Notes: generated by a model from the letters alone, not told the origin. A DNA stretch of 24,985 nucleotides from Pelargonium cotyledonis (GCA_036897625.1 JAYMTA010000710.1:1-24985), one strand, 5' to 3'. Shown: positions 1-10,479, numbered from the stretch's first letter. Made by a program: numbers and translations.

Positions 1-829
1 ATAGTCATTAGGTGCTCGGGGGTGTTGTTTGGAGGCCTGAGCGGTGTGAGGGGCTCATCAAGACACTTGGTGAGCTAGTACTTTGAGAGGCCTAGTTTGG
101 GGTGTATGAGAGAGTTTATGTGGTAAGGCCTTGAGGCTTGAGTAAGGAAAGGACCCTTCATGGCCTTTTGTATTCTAGGGTCTAGCAAAGGCATGGTTGA
201 GGGTGCTTGAGTGCACGAAGCTATAGAGTTTGTTTGAGGGGGCTCAAGGGATGTAGAGACAAGTTGGGAGCCTTTTGATGGTACAAGAAGTGGTAGGGTA
301 CAACATGGGACCAAAGGGAATGGCCTAAAGGGTACAAAGGTGTGAAGAAGTAAGGAAGAAGGTACAATACACAGATGCTTCAGCAAGTTGTACCCTCTTT
401 TTCCTTCATTTTTACTTCCTTTTCACCCTACTTTAATATATTTTACCCAAGAGAGGTTATTTCTTACTCAAGAAGAAGTGTTTTGGAGGAGGTGAAGGCT
501 ATTTTGGGGGGCTAAGCTATTTTGGAGGTGGCTAGGGGCCTTGTGAGATTTCTTGAGCTTAGGAGAGTCTTGGTCATTTTTGGGCGCTTGTCCTGAGGAG
601 GGTGCCTAGGCTGAGGAGGGGCCTGACATGAGTGAGGGCGCCTAGGCTGAGGAGGGCGCCTAGGCCAGTGAATATGAGATTCTAAGCCTCTTGAAATGCT
701 GAGACAAGCCTTGGTAAAGTTATTTGTACCCTGCAGCGTGTCAATATGTCTTGGACCCGATTAGAAATTTGGCCCTACGGACCCGAGTCGGGCGACTTGG
801 GTGAATTTGACCCATCACGTATCACGTTG
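1..829. other. Unrecognised sequence without a supportable gene
   Basis: No family is recognisable on either strand. A 103-codon open frame on the minus strand (75-386) is rich in Pro, Leu and Ser, has no motif I know, and lies in purine-biased sequence that is open by composition. The part from 590 to 668 holds a short GC-rich repeat listed separately. The part from 740 to 830 contains a small imperfect palindrome around CCCGAGTCGGG. Confidence 0.6.
590..668. repeat. Short GC-rich tandem-like repeat
   Basis: The motif CTGAGGAGGGCGCCTAGG, about 18 bases, recurs three times. The first two copies carry small changes (GGTGCC for GGCGCC, and a GGCCTGACATGAGTGAGG interruption). Each unit contains the palindrome GGCGCC or GCCTAGGC. 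It lies in sequence with no identified gene and its function is unknown. Confidence 0.55.
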
Positions 830-869
830 TTATTCATCTTGAGACTTATGAATTTTTAGTAGCATCAGC

Positions 870-1800
870 AACCATTAGATGTTAAAGAGCTAGCCAAAGC
901 TTTTTTCAAGGATCGTTTAGCTTGTTCAGTCTCCGTTAGACCTGTGTTTCCGTCATCCTCCTTTAAGCAGTTTCCTGATTCGGCTAGGATTGATTTAGAG
1001 CATCCTATCACTCTTAGCAAGCTTCGATTGACAGTCTTTAGCTACGATGGGGCCCACGCTCCCACTCCGGATTGTTTTAGCATGCACTTTTTCCAGTTTT
1101 GCTTGGACATTGTCAAATTTGATTTGTTAGTTCCGCGCAAAGCTTCTTCTTCAATGGTAATTTCATAAAAGGTTTGAACTCGAGTTTCTTGTTCTCATTC
1201 TAAAAATTCAATCACCCAAGAGATTCAATGCTATGGGCGGATAAGTTTGGTTGGGGCGCCTAACAAGATTATCACGAAATTATTGGCTCGTAGGTTGAAG
1301 CAGTATATTGGCTTGCTCATCAGCGATGTTCAAAGTGCTTTTATTCAGGATCTCCAAATATTGGATAACATTCTATTAGCAGGTGAGTTAATTCATCATG
1401 CTCGGATCTCGAAACAGGCTACTGTGATCTTAAGGCATTATTTCAAGCAAGCTTTCGATAGACTTTATTGGTCTTTTATTGACCAATGTTTTCTCTCAAT
1501 GGGTTTCGGTATATGCTTTCAGACATGGATAAGCAGCTGCCTCGCCTCTTTCATCCCGGTTTTAATTAACGATTCACCTTATTAACTGAATTGAGGGTTT
1601 GGAGCGGCATATGCTTGATTTCCCTATGGGTTGTTTGGCTCTAACGGAAGCCTTGGTGTTCGAGGATATGTTTGCATTTTTGGAAGATGTGGTTCGGCAT
1701 ATTAAACAACTTAGCTTCTCTTTGCTCCCGTGCTTGTTAAATTTTCGGGATTGGACGTTTTCTTTGATATTTGGTGTAGGAATTCTTTGTTGTCTTTAGT
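870..1800 (+). pseudogene. Decayed L1-type LINE reverse transcriptase fragment
   Basis: This is a remnant of the reverse transcriptase of a plant L1-type non-LTR retrotransposon. At 890-1166 the translation reads through the segment before the RT domain and its first block. It includes YDGAHAPTPDCFSMHFFQFC, the degenerate counterpart of the usual plant LINE block DG.APGPDGF...FF...W. From about 1,235 a second frame continues with RISLVGAPNKIITKLLARRL, SDVQSAFIQDLQILDNILLAGELIHHA and WSFIDQCFLSMGFG. These are the RPISL, QSAFI..RQILD and GFG blocks of RT in the right order. After 1,585 the alignment goes on only weakly and in shifted frames. Stops and frame changes rule out function. The endonuclease (5') and RNase H or poly-A (3') parts are not visible, so the copy is truncated at both ends. 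Confidence 0.8.
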
Positions 1801-2664
1801 TTTATTATACCGTTTTGGTTTTTAAAATAAAACGTACCACTTGTTTATAAAAAATATTAAATATAAAATAAATGACGTGGAAACAAAATTAATATGAAAA
1901 TGACATTATTTGAAACATAACCTAAAAAAAGGTGGACTTTTGCTCGCCACGGCGGTATTAACTATAGAAGTAGCGCCGCGACGAAGTACATATCCCATCG
2001 TGGCAATATAATGGGCAAAGCGAGTAAAGGAGTGATGTAAGAAAAAGCTCGACATGGTGAGAAAGCTATCGGTTGCGGCGAGTTGGACATAACTAATATA
2101 AAAATGACTATTTTTTAGGTATGATTCAGTTTGCTTTTTGGGACTTTTTGGAGATTTTTGACGTTCTTTTTAGAGAATATAGAGAGACCATTGGTGGAGG
2201 AGAACAAGGACTCTAAAGAAGGAGAAGTACAGAAGCCAAACTGACACTCTGTCATCACTACACGCACATTGATAAATAACATTGTGTAATTGTTCTTCTA
2301 TTCACTCTTGTTTGATACTGATTAAAGTTTCTAGGTTTAGAATTCTTGACATATATACTTTACTTACTTTAATTTGGGCTACTAATAGCTTGCCTATGAG
2401 CATGAGTAGCTAAACACTTTTGGTTAGGGATGTGATTGATTTAAGGGATAATTTCATTTATTTATTACACACTTTACACCTTTTAAAACCATTAGACAAC
2501 TTGAACTTTTGCATTTAACTTTTAGATACCATAAACTATGTCAAACTCATTAGGTCTATTATGTTGTCCCTTAAGTGGAAAACAAACCTAAATACCGTCC
2601 AAACTAAAAAAAACAACAGCAACCAAACAGACCCTTACATGGCTTTTTTTATAGAAAAAAATCA
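1801..2664. other. AT-rich intergenic stretch, no gene seen
   Basis: No coding family or RNA gene is recognisable. Positions 1,930-2,095 form a small CpG-rich island in AT-rich flanks, with several related short words (CTCGCCACGGCGG, GCGCCGCGACGAAG, GGTTGCGGCGAG). The rest is simple AT-rich sequence. Confidence 0.55.
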
Positions 2665-2905
2665 AAAACAAAAAAAAAAACATAACCGTATTCTTCTCCG
2701 CCTCTCGATGTTGAGCTTCAATTGCAGTGACGGACGACGTCAACAAATCTGACATCGAGGACATGATACTCGAAGTAACAATGTTTCTCACTTCTCAAAG
2801 GGAGCGTCACCCTAAACCCCACAAATCCTACCTAATACCATTGACAAGGAGGCTCAAACTTGAGACCTTAGAGGGAATCCAAAATGTTTTAACCACTTGA
2901 CCCAA
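2665..2905 (-). mobile_element. Probable tRNA-derived SINE
   Basis: Read on the minus strand, the sequence starts near 2,903 with GGGTCAAGTGGTTAA, which resembles an internal RNA polymerase III box A. About 35 bases on, at 2,867-2,848, it has GGTCTCAAGTTTGAGCCTCC, which resembles box B. Box A, box B and a downstream TGACGCTCCCTTTGAGAAG segment (about 2,795) follow the arrangement I know from plant tRNA-related SINEs. A T-rich or A-rich tract at 2,643-2,681 may mark the 3' end. The 3' boundary is uncertain and I found no convincing target duplication. It is not a tRNA gene: no cloverleaf can be formed around the boxes. Confidence 0.6.
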
Positions 2906-3949
2906 AAATCTGAAACAACGTTGTAGCAACAATCTTAACTCCACCAAAAATTATGGTTAGGGTTTCGAATTGCTTCATGTCCGCCGACGTGGGTTGTTGG
3001 TGATCAGAGATGAGATCGAAGACTAGTTTGAGACCAACGTGTCGTAAGAAGGCGCCGCCGGATCTGAGCATGAATTAAGATGAATATTGCATCGTGGTTG
3101 GCCATGGCTGGTTTGTGGCTGGTGTCGTGGCTAGCCATGGTTGGGGTCGCTTGGCCTCTCCAGCTCATTCGCCACCGCCGACCTCTGCAATCGACGAGAT
3201 CGACGAACAAACGTGATGTTCAACGTCGTGTTTTCGCCTCCAGCAGATCGATGAAAGGATGGACCTCCATGAACGGGCATATCTACGACGAGATCTAATT
3301 CGGTTTGATTTTGATTTTGATTTTGGTTTATTTTAGTTTTAATATTGTTCAGATCTGATTTGGTTTCATTTTTGTTTTATTTTGATTTTAGTATGATTCA
3401 AATCTCATTTATTTCAAGTTCATAAAATACGGCAACAAAATGCAGATTCCGTCGATCGGAATATTCATATGGTCGCCGGAATATGCAATCAATTCAAGAA
3501 AAAGAAAGAGAATGGTAGTTTTGTCATTAAATAAAATTACACAGTATGTGCATGACACATGATATATTATGTTACAAATTACATCAAATTTAACTGTTAA
3601 AACGTCTTTTGACAAATATAGATGGTTATGTGAAGAAAAAAAAGAAAGTATAGATGAATTATCTTCTTTTTAAGTGGTAACCTTACATGAGTTAGTGCAA
3701 TTAATCCCTATAAATAAGATGTTATGCAGATTGCCCAAGAGTTATTGAACAGCATTTAATGCTCAAGTCTATAATTTGGTGAGCTAATTACCAAACCCAC
3801 ACGACTTATTGCAAGTTGCTGCACAATCAAACTGCATTAAATTAAAGACATCTTTTTTCCTAAAGTTTTTCTCTTCATTTAGTGAATATCAATATGATGT
3901 TTGTAAATTACAATGACATTCACCAAAACTGAAAAAGAAAATATTATTA
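2906..3949. other. Intergenic stretch, no gene seen
   Basis: The part from 2,940 to 3,300 is less AT-rich than its flanks. It holds a direct pair of about 19 bases near 3,090-3,145 (GTGGTTGGCCATGGCTGG and GTGGCTAGCCATGGTTGG). A 72-codon open frame at 3,080-3,298 has no family resemblance and I do not call it a gene. The stretch from 3,300 to 3,420 repeats TTTTGATTTTGATTT-like runs. The remainder is AT-rich with nothing recognisable. Confidence 0.5.
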
Positions 3950-4178
3950 CTCCCTTCATCCCAAAATGAGTGTCCTCCTTTCTATTTTAAGAAAAATTAA
4001 AGAGAAGTTAGTTATTGTGATATGTTTACTACTGTATTCTTATGATCATGTGGTGAGAGATTCTAACTAACTTTTTACAAGGGTATTATTGACTAACTTA
4101 CTAGAAAAGGAAACAAAGACACTCATTTTAGGTCAAAAATGCAATTAAAATAAGACACTCATTTTGGGACGGAGGGAG
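3950..4178. mobile_element. Stowaway-like MITE (Tc1/mariner type), 229 bp
   Basis: The ends are inverted repeats of about 25 bases. The left begins CTCCCTTCATCCCAAAATGA and the complement of the right begins CTCCCTCCGTCCCAAAATGA. They differ at two positions over the repeat, and both continue into GTGTC. CTCCCTCCGTCCC is the classic Stowaway-type terminus, and the element is flanked by TA as expected. The flanking direct repeat extends to TATTA (3,945-3,949 and 4,179-4,183). A further degenerate copy of the terminal motif (ACTCATTTTAGGTC) lies inside near 4,121. There is no coding capacity, so movement would have needed a transposase from elsewhere. Confidence 0.88.
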
Positions 4179-4183
4179 TATTA

Positions 4184-5187
4184 GAAATTAAGAATAGAAA
4201 GAATCAAGAGTTTTATTGTGTCCAACTCCAAGGCAAGACAAAGAAAACAGGTAAAGTTCAACACTTGCATATTATATGTTTCAATTTTGTATTGATTTCC
4301 TCATATGAGGGAATCTTTCTTTCTTTTCTTGTTAAATATCTAGTACTTTTGACTAACACCACCCTTCATCAAAATCAACTACCCATAAGTATCTAATGAT
4401 TTCTTGATAATGATTTGTTAATAAATACAAGTTCGCAAATGACACACTAACCTTAAATTTGATAAGAGGGATTGTTAGAGCATGTATTAAAATTACATGT
4501 ATTTTACATGTATAACATATGACAAGTTATGATTGTGTGGAAGCTACTTTTTAACAAAAACTTAGCTCAAGCTAACACCGTAGATGCGGGTGAGTTTTTC
4601 ATAATTGGGGGTTTTCTCTATATTTATTTAAGACTAGAAAATTGTGGTACCACTACTGCCCAACAGTTTACAAACCCACCTCTCTCCCTCCACTAACCAA
4701 CAAGGCAACAACAGCAACTATTCACAAATTTGCATAGTGCCTCCTCTTTCTATGGAAAGCCAAAAGTGTGTCCCACTCCTTCCTTCCTTCCTCTTGGAAT
4801 TAACACCCTCTCCTCCTTTCCCTTTCATCTTCTTTTCTCCCAATTCCCACCAAAGTTGTTTTCTGTCTTTTCCATTAATCCAATATTTACTCAAAAGTAT
4901 CCTTCTTGTCTTTGCCCATGGTGGTACTACTGGTGGCCTGGCCTGAGATGGAGTTGTGATTGTATTGGATTTTCTTCAAGTCAAAATACAGTACACACAG
5001 CATTATTGGTAGATGATTGGACAATGCATTAACCCCAAAAAAGATGCCCCTCTGTCTTTTATATTGTTTGATCCCATGTATGCTACACAACCCAGCTTCC
5101 CTTTTCTATCTCTTTTTTCCTTCATTTCTTTTCTTCATTTCCATAAATGTGCTTCTGACAAATCTTCCTCATTCCTCCTCCTCCATT
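4184..5187. other. Upstream region of the carboxypeptidase gene
   Basis: No gene is supported here. From about 4,670 to 5,260 the plus strand is strongly pyrimidine-rich (runs such as TCCTTCCTTCCTC). This opens several overlapping frames by composition, but none shows a family motif. Pyrimidine patches are common near plant core promoters, so this stretch probably holds promoter and 5' leader of the downstream gene. I did not identify specific cis-elements with confidence. Confidence 0.5.
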
Positions 5188-5188
5188 G

Positions 5189-5196
5189 TATTTAAA
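5189..5196 (+). promoter_or_regulatory. Candidate TATA box of the carboxypeptidase gene
   Basis: TATTTAAA lies 88 bases upstream of the start codon in pyrimidine-rich sequence. A transcription start 25-35 bases downstream would give a 5' leader of about 60 bases. It is assigned by motif and position only. Confidence 0.5.
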
Positions 5197-5283
5197 GCCA
5201 CCCCATTAATGCCTTTTAAGCATACACTTCCTTGTTCTCTCTGTCTCTCAATCACTCACTAATTCCCTGCAAGTACAACCACC

Positions 5284-8200
5284 ATGGCTAAGCCCAAGCT
5301 CTTGACCACCACTTTAGCCCTCTGCATGCTCTTCTGTGTTTTGTTGGTTTCTGAGGCTGCTCCTACAGCTTCTCTCATCACCCAATTGCCAGGCTTCACA
5401 GGCACTTTCCCATCAAAGCACTATTCAGGGTGAGTCTACAAGTTTTACTCATGAGAATTACATTTATATGTGCACAAACTTTCAATGTGTGTACATTTTG
5501 TGACAAATATACATTGGGTGGTTGTGCAGGTATGTGAACATTGATGGGTTGGCTGATGGGAAGAATCTTTTCTACTACTTTGTTGTCTCAGAGAGGAACC
5601 CATCAAAGGACCCTGTAGTCCTGTGGCTAAATGGTGGACCTGGCTGCTCTAGCTTTGATGGCTTTGTCTATGAACATGGTACTCTCTGCCCTCCTGTGTA
5701 GTTGATGTTTCCTAAACTCCAATTCTATTGTCACCTTGGAGTCTAATTATGTGTTAGTTAATGGGAAACAAAGTAGACTACTAATCACTATTTGTTTTTA
5801 GATTACTTGTGTTAAAATATATAGATATTAAATTGAGTTTTCAACTATCACCTTAAGCTTTTGGGTAATCTTATGTGGTATCAAAGCATTGGTAAGAAGT
5901 GAATCTGTGCATAGGTAATGTGCAAAGCGATAATGAGCTTGCACGTGAGGGGCGTGTTAGATTATAAATATTAAATTAGGTCTCAACTATCACTTTATGC
6001 TTTTGTTTGAGACGGTTCTTTACAACTTGAAGTCTATGTATCCACATTGTGTAACTCTTAGAATGTGTGGTGCAGGGCCATTCAATTTCCAGGAGGGAAA
6101 GCCAAAAGGAAGCCTGCCCAAATTGCATCTCAATCCATATAGTTGGTCCAAGGTAAACACTAACAGATCGAGCTACATTTTTCATTGTTTTTCAAATTGT
6201 GAAGATACCGAAAGGGTTGTTACTAATTATATCTGGTTCGTTATACGTAATGATTCTGTAAGTAAATTTTTTGTCAGGTTTCCAACACTATTTACATGGA
6301 TTCCCCCGCTGGAGTTGGCTTCTCTTATTCCAAAAACAAGACCAATTACGAGACTGGAGACCTACAAACGGCCTCTGATACACACATATTTCTGCTTAAG
6401 GTAATTGAATTCACAAAATGTACATTTTGATACTCTTAACTTTTCTTGATTTGTTAAGCTGATTGTTGACCAATTTCTTGTTTTCCTAAAACAGTGGTTT
6501 CAGAAATTCCCCGAGTTCCTTGCAAATCCATTTTACATTGCAGGAGAGTCGTATGCGGGGATTTACATCCCAACTCTTGCTTCTCAAGTAGTAAATGGTA
6601 CTCCATATATGTACCTTCTTATTACAGCGTGACAAGTTTATGACTTGCTGCTGCTATCAAGTCTCAAGTGTAATTTTGGCTTCATTTTATTTGCAGGAAT
6701 CAAAACCGGTGCAAAACCCGTAATTAATTTGAAGGTATGTCTCTTATTGAATGACTTGGAGACTGTTTAGTTGTAATGCAAAATACTGAGTAATATGTGT
6801 ATGTACGGTGAGCCTGAGTAGGGTTACATGATCGGAAATGGGGTCACAGATAGAAGATTTGATTCCAATGCTTTGGTCCCATTTGCTCATGGAATGGGCC
6901 TTATCTCGGATAACATCTTCGAGGTGGGTGTAAAACGCACTATCAGCATTCATTCAGAGAATCCTAAGAAAATGATAATTTAAAGCCTAGAGAGAGCTTC
7001 CTCGCTATCTAAATCATATATGTGGAATGCAATTACTGTTGCAGGATGTTCAAGCGGCGTGTGGAGGAAACTACTACGACCCAACTAACACAAGCTGCTC
7101 TATATACCTCGACAAAGTGGACAAGGTTAGATTGTATAGCTAACTAATTGGTTGGAGTTGAAGTTGAAGTTGAAGTTTAAGTTTAAGGTCATGAACATAT
7201 ACATATATAGTTATTTTGTGATAATTTGACTCCTTGAATAGGCACTTGATGGTCTAAACATATACGACATTCTTGAGCCATGCTATCATTATCCGGAAAT
7301 GCAACAGAGTGCAAAACGAAACTCAAGCTTGCCTGCAAGCTTCAAGCAAATGGGTATTACTGAGAGGCCACTTGCAGTGAGAAATAGGATGTTTGGGCGT
7401 GCTTGGCCAGTCCGGGCACCAGTAGTGGATGGTGTCGTCCCATTATGGCCTCAGCTAGCACAAACATTTCACGTGCCCTGCACAGTAAGTAATTAACACA
7501 AAATCCCTCTAGCTTTAATTTTGGAATACATCATCTTTGTAACAAATATTGTTCTCAGAATGATGATGTTGCAAGTGCATGGCTCAACAATGTAGCTGTT
7601 AGGAAAGCAATTCATGCAGAGCCGGTAAGGTTAATGGTATTATATATGTATGTCCTCATTAGGCATGGCGGGTCATCTCTTCAAGTGTTCACATTAATTG
7701 CTATCTATCATCAGGAAAGCGTGTCAGGATCTTGGGAGATATGCACAGACAGAATATCATATTATCACGATGCAGGAAGTATGCTCGGTTACCACAAGAA
7801 CCTAACAACACAAGGATACCGAGCACTCATATTCAGGTATGTACCTAAATTAACTCAATACGCAAAACTTGATCACTCAAGGATTCAATATACATAACAT
7901 TTGCACATAATTTGCAGTGGGGACCATGATATGTGCGTACCTTTCACTGGGACCGAAGCATGGACGAGATCACTGGGATACAAGATTGTTGACGAATGGA
8001 GGTCGTGGAAGTCTAATGACCAAATTGCTGGGTATAGATGAAGCCAAGCCTTCTCTTTAATTTGTAGATCCATTGTATTTTATAATCTAATCAGAGAAAT
8101 GGAGTCATATAAATTTGTTGGTTGCAGGTACTTGCAAGGATATACCCATAACCTCATATTTCTGACAGTCAAGGTCCATAAACTATACAAATTATACATA

Positions 8201-8378
8201 TATATATGCAGTATTGATAGCAGATCATGATATAAAATTACAAATATATATATGTGTACTGAAACATGGATGTGTGGTTTGTTAATTGTTACAGGGAGCA
8301 GGACATACAGTACCAGAGTACAAGCCAAGGGAGGCATTGGATTTCTATAGCCGTTGGTTGGATGGAAAATCAATATGA
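5284..8378 (+). CDS. Serine carboxypeptidase-like protein, carboxypeptidase I type (S10), 14 exons
   Basis: Secreted or vacuolar S10 peptidase that removes C-terminal residues. Exons: 5284-5429, 5530-5678, 6076-6152, 6278-6400, 6495-6597, 6697-6734, 6822-6923, 7045-7125, 7242-7484, 7559-7624, 7715-7836, 7918-8031, 8128-8173, 8295-8378. They join in frame with GT-AG introns into 1,494 nt (497 aa plus stop). Residues 1-25 are a hydrophobic signal peptide ending SEA. The oxyanion segment NGGPGCSS is at 83-90, the nucleophile is Ser184 in GESYAG, the Asp segment SGDHDMC is at 417-423, and the catalytic His474 is in GAGHTVPE. Possible N-glycosylation sites are N144, N261 and N405. The blocks [31 protein letters not shown] and [13 protein letters not shown] match the barley carboxypeptidase I and Arabidopsis SCPL20 subgroup rather than the acyltransferase-like SCPLs. 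The start is in a good plant context (CACCATGG). I see no disabling change. It is convergent with the PP2C gene. Confidence 0.95.
5810..6024 (+). mobile_element. Complete miniature LTR retrotransposon (SMART/TRIM type) in intron 2
   Basis: The 215-bp element lies in intron 2 (5,679-6,075) of the carboxypeptidase gene, in the sense direction. It has two similar terminal repeats: 5,810-5,875 starting TGTTAAAATATATAGATATT, and 5,955-6,024 starting TGTTAGATTATAAATATTAA and ending TTTACA. Both share a core like CAACTATCAC followed by CTTT..GCTTTTG. Right after the first repeat, TGGTATCAAAGC (5,876-5,887) matches the initiator-Met tRNA primer-binding site TGGTATCAGAGC with one mismatch. Before the second repeat, GTGAGGGGCG is a short purine-rich tract. 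Perfect 5-bp direct repeats ACTTG flank it at 5,805-5,809 and 6,025-6,029. It has no coding capacity. Without it and one ACTTG copy the intron would be about 177 bp. Confidence 0.9.
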
Positions 8379-8506
8379 ATTTGTAGATTATATATAGAGA
8401 GGTGAGTGAAAAAGCAATCATCCTTTTAATTATACTACTCCATATATGTATACATACATTGATTGGAAGAAGAAAATTGTTCACAGAGTAAAAACGAAAT
8501 GGATCT

Positions 8507-8512
8507 AATAAA
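8507..8512 (+). terminator. Candidate polyadenylation signal of the carboxypeptidase gene
   Basis: AATAAA lies 129 bases after the stop codon and is followed by a T-rich stretch. This is a usual plant 3' UTR distance. It is assigned by motif and position only. Confidence 0.5.
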
Positions 8513-9967
8513 AGTTCTGCTTGCTTCTGCCTTCAAATTATTGACGCATGTTCCCAAAATTGTGTAAAATTATTTGTACAAAATGAGGTGTCAACGTATG
8601 AGAAATGACACTGATGGTTTTTCTATTGGAACTAAAGCAGAATAAACAAAATATTTTCATAGAATTCCTTAACCTGAATCTCTTCTAGATCACAAAAGCT
8701 AGTAGTTTAGTGATTACATTTGATAACGGAGGATTGTTGTCAAGTTGCTACTTTGAATACTGTTGTTGTTTATTGATGTTCCAAAATTTCGTTATGTGCT
8801 GATGGAGATCCATGTGTCATCTACCTGTCCACCTGGGTTACGTACTCCAAGTTTGAGAATTAGTTGTCCGAATTTTGTGTTTCTCTAACTCATTAGTGGA
8901 GAGATTCGAAGGAAGACGCGAACACGAGTTTCTCGTATGTGTCTCAGAGGTATTCTCGTCTTTGTGCTAGTATGTTCTAAAGAACCTTTGCATTGACACC
9001 TTTAAGACAACTAAGGTGAGTGAATTGTTTGGTAAAATAGGCGTTGAATGTATTTTGTATGCGGATAATTACCAAAACAGACATGATAATCACCACTATA
9101 TATATTTGTTATATGCACCAAATTAACATGATTGGGTTTGGGCTACTAGCCAAATTGTTTTTGAAGCCCAAAACAATTAGACACAACCATTTAAATTATA
9201 AAATAATGTCACCAACCTACATAATACACATATATACAATTAGTTCGGCCAACTTATCATAGTTGACTTGCATAAGTGATCGACCTTCTAAACTAATCAC
9301 AAACACCTTAATAGTCGACTTGCACATGTTTAAGGTGATCGACCCACTATTATCCAATAATCCATAACACATAACTAACATATAGAAGATGAGTTTATAT
9401 CAACAATAGAAGAGATGAGTTCATATGATATATATGGGATAAAGACATGAAATTTTAGAACAAAATAAAGGGAAAATGTTGGAGACAATTTTTTCTCTCT
9501 CTCTCTCTCTCTTTCTTTTATCCAAAATGAAACAATAAACCTCTTCCAGGAAAGGAGTTGCAGAGCTACTTGGGAAGGAGCTTGGACCCAAAAGCTCATT
9601 TCCTTCATAAAAACTAACAGACAATGGGTTCATGTGGAAGTTACTTGTATCTATTGTGTGGTAAGTCAGGAAAGAACAAAAAAGAGGGCATCAATAGATG
9701 TCGAGACTTAGATATGAATTATAGGAGAAGAAAGTAACAAAAAGTTAAGCTTTAAATTCATGCAACAAATGTTTTGATATTGCTGGGAAAAAAGCTTTTT
9801 GATGTAAGATAAACCAAAAATTAAGACGGTTGAGATGCTTCAACATGTTAGCGTACACATGCTATAATATACTCATTTCGTTTCAAAATAAGTTTTTTTT
9901 TTTTTTTTAAGAAATAAGTTACGGATGAATTGTCAATATTGTCACCGTAATAAATTAACTAGTATCC
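8513..9967. other. Intergenic stretch, no gene seen
   Basis: No coding family is recognisable on either strand. It holds a (TC)n tract at 9,494-9,512, a T-run at 9,893-9,909, and a related pair of words around 9,261-9,345 (GACTTGCATAAGTGATCGACC and a GACTTGCACATG...GGTGATCGACC variant). At 9,870-9,893 the sequence TACTCATTTCGTTTCAAAAT resembles one MITE terminus with no visible partner. Confidence 0.5.
9494..9512. repeat. (TC)n microsatellite
   Basis: A run of nine TC dinucleotides lies in intergenic DNA. It opens overlapping minus-strand frames rich in Arg and Glu that are not genes. Confidence 0.9.
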
Positions 9968-10471
9968 TGTAGTGATTGTTCAGTCAAAAGATAGAGATCA
10001 TAAACACACAACAAACAGTCAATTGCCTAAGCTAAAATTAGCTTCCACGACTATTGAATTAATCAAGAGTCTTAGCTTCAAAAAGCTTACAAGAATTGAA
10101 AAATAGAATAGAGAAAGGGGGAGGGAAAACAGATCAGTCCAGAGCTTCAACAAAAACAAAATTACATGATTTAGACTATTTAACTAATCAAGCAAACGAG
10201 CAGTAAGCTTCCTCTCTCTTTCGCTTCTATTTCGTGGCTCGTGCTCTTCACACCCTTCATTCATTTTCGCTTGAGTCGTTATCTGAGCTGAAGCTGCCCA
10301 AACTGATACATCTTTCTTCGCGCCCAAGTTTCCCACTGGAACACTATATAAAATGATGTCGTTTGGAGCTGCGCTTTCATTAATCTCGACGACTGCGTTT
10401 TATCTCGCTTCTTTTTTCTCTCTTTCACCTTTTGAACTCCAACGGCTATATCCTCATCTGGTAGTATACCA
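9968..10471 (-). repeat. 3' LTR of the gypsy element
   Basis: About 500 bases are clearly related to the LTR at 14,325-14,881. Shared blocks include ATAGAGATCATAAACACACA (from 9,991), CTAAAATTAGCTTCCAC, CGCTTTCATTAATCTCGACG and GGCTATATCCTCATC (near the right end). Its right edge next to the internal region is well placed at about 10,469-10,471, where the two copies stop matching after GTAGTATAC. Its left edge is placed by weaker similarity and may be as late as 9,991. Confidence 0.85.
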
Positions 10472-10479
10472 ATACCAAT

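Noticed and set aside
75-386. 103-codon minus-strand open frame
   Set aside because: It has no family motif and biased Pro/Leu/Ser composition, lies in purine-rich DNA, and shows no gene context.
2848-2903. Intact tRNA gene
   Set aside because: Only box A-like and box B-like motifs are present. I cannot draw an acceptor stem or anticodon arm, so a SINE is the better reading.
3080-3298. 72-codon plus-strand frame with a hydrophobic start
   Set aside because: The hydrophobic stretch comes from an imperfect direct repeat (GTGGTTGGCCATGG-like). No family or splice structure supports a gene.
4644-5262. Several overlapping plus-strand open frames
   Set aside because: They are all in the pyrimidine-rich upstream region of the carboxypeptidase gene, are open by composition, and show no motif.
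5997-6404. 135-codon open frame over introns and exons of the carboxypeptidase gene
   Set aside because: It reads through exon 3, intron 3 and exon 4 in shifted frames. The spliced model explains the region with conserved residues.
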